Origin: Pleionea sediminis
Lineage (GTDB): Bacteria; Pseudomonadota; Gammaproteobacteria; Enterobacterales; Kangiellaceae
Length of the DNA: 64,000 nucleotides
Assembly: GCF_007570825.1 (NCBI RefSeq)
Contig: NZ_SUNB01000002.1
Location: forward strand, 248,001 to 312,000
Reading direction: 5' to 3'
Part shown: positions 63,522 to 64,000 of the stretch, in pieces
Layout of the letters: every line of letters begins with the position of its first letter
Position numbering within the stretch: position 1 is the stretch's first letter
Program-made: the position numbers and the translations under genes
The notes under the pieces: generated by a model
Told to the model about the DNA's origin: nothing
Seen by the model: the letters and a program-made list of their open reading frames with translations, nothing else
The model's database searches: none

Positions 63522-64000
63522 ATGAGTTTATTGCCACATCTTGAAGTTGAAACAGGAAGTCGTCCCGATGCCAGTATCATTTGGCTGCATGGTCTAGGTG
63601 CTGACGGTCATGATTTTCAGCCCATCGTATCCGAACTACAGTTACCTCAAACAACTCAATTTCGATTTATTTTCCCTCATGCACCATCAATTCCAGTAAC
63701 CATTAATAATGGATATGTCATGCCGGCCTGGTACGATATTTTAGACATGACAATCGATCGTAAAGTTGATGAAACACAACTACGCGCATCGTCTCGAAAG
63801 ATAGAAGAATTTATCGACAATGAAATGAAACGAGGTATTTCATCAGAAAGAATCATCATTGCAGGGTTTTCTCAAGGTGGTGCTGTTGCCTTTGAAACAG
63901 TACTCACTTCAAAATTAAAGCTTGGTGGTCTACTGGCTATGTCAACTTACTTTGCAACGAAAGATTCTATTCAATACAGCGAACAAAATAAGCAAACTCC
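63522..64000 (+). CDS. Carboxylesterase/phospholipase (PF02230-type), 5' part
   Basis: At least 159 residues, cut by the window end. 'ASIIWLHGLGADGHDFQPIV', 'FRFIFPHAPSIPVTINNGYVMPAWYDI' and nucleophile 'IIIAGFSQGGAVAFETVL' are those of the YpfH/EstB (acyl-protein thioesterase-like) family. The Asp and His of the triad lie beyond the window. I used ATG 63522 because the family begins about there, although ATG 63444 is in frame. Confidence 0.9.
   Translation, partial: MSLLPHLEVETGSRPDASIIWLHGLGADGHDFQPIVSELQLPQTTQFRFIFPHAPSIPVTINNGYVMPAWYDILDMTIDRKVDETQLRASSRKIEEFIDNEMKRGISSERIIIAGFSQGGAVAFETVLTSKLKLGGLLAMSTYFATKDSIQYSEQNKQT

Overview
The window looks like a chromosome segment of a marine, low-GC (AT-rich) gammaproteobacterium. 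Evidence is the aroF-trpEGD(CF)BA order with a ribosome-mediated trp leader, queG, ychJ, a YfcL-type protein, a TonB-dependent receptor, a GlyGly-CTERM secreted protease and Hanks-kinase signalling genes. Kangiella/Aliikangiella-type bacteria fit this profile, but that placement is inference and no taxonomic marker such as rRNA is present.

Layout. 1-2.7 kb: a BlaI-type repressor overlapping an M56 (BlaR1-like) membrane protease, then an MscS-like channel. 3-6 kb: a small exported protein, a hipBA-type toxin-antitoxin operon with palindromic promoter DNA, a YfcL-family protein and a divergent small gene. 6-9 kb: an orphan 460-residue protein behind a promoter/hairpin/terminator leader, a GFA-family protein and a membrane-anchored protein. 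8.9-17 kb: a complete tryptophan operon led by a type I-beta DAHP synthase and preceded by two successive attenuators, each with its own Trp-rich leader peptide and its own terminator. 17-20 kb: two paralogous small proteins, ychJ, a radical SAM enzyme and tRNA-Arg(UCG).

20-32.5 kb is an AT-rich accessory region with long gene-poor stretches. It holds small hypothetical genes, a thioredoxin-fold protein, lipoproteins, a PHB-depolymerase-type esterase and several families of tiny duplicated proteins: a W-x-x-K...GP[FY] family with five copies in the window, a 56-58 residue membrane protein family with two copies, YodC/DUF2158 with two copies, and a second membrane peptide family with two copies. 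Three of these genes share an upstream ATTTGCACAGC element.

32.5-38.4 kb encodes exported hydrolases: a C10 cysteine protease, a metzincin with a partner exported protein, and an S9 peptidase. 38.4-43 kb has a TonB-dependent receptor, the decayed 3' end of a second copy of it, and two more small W-x-x-K paralogs. 43-46 kb has a periplasmic peroxiredoxin, queG and an unusual fusion of a degenerate nucleotidyltransferase with a membrane domain. 46.5-53.2 kb is a signalling module running left: secreted trypsin-like protease, FHA-membrane protein, Ser/Thr kinase with periplasmic tail, and large lipoprotein. 53.2-64 kb has a BaiN/YhiN flavoprotein, a sensor diguanylate cyclase, glyoxalase I, a chemoreceptor, a CaiB/BaiF CoA-transferase, an M6 protease with PKD and GlyGly-CTERM plus a coupled lipoprotein, and the start of a carboxylesterase.

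The strongest unusual signals are the tandem trp attenuators, the arrays of tiny paralogs with a shared upstream element, and the terminator-bearing leader in front of the orphan 460-residue gene.
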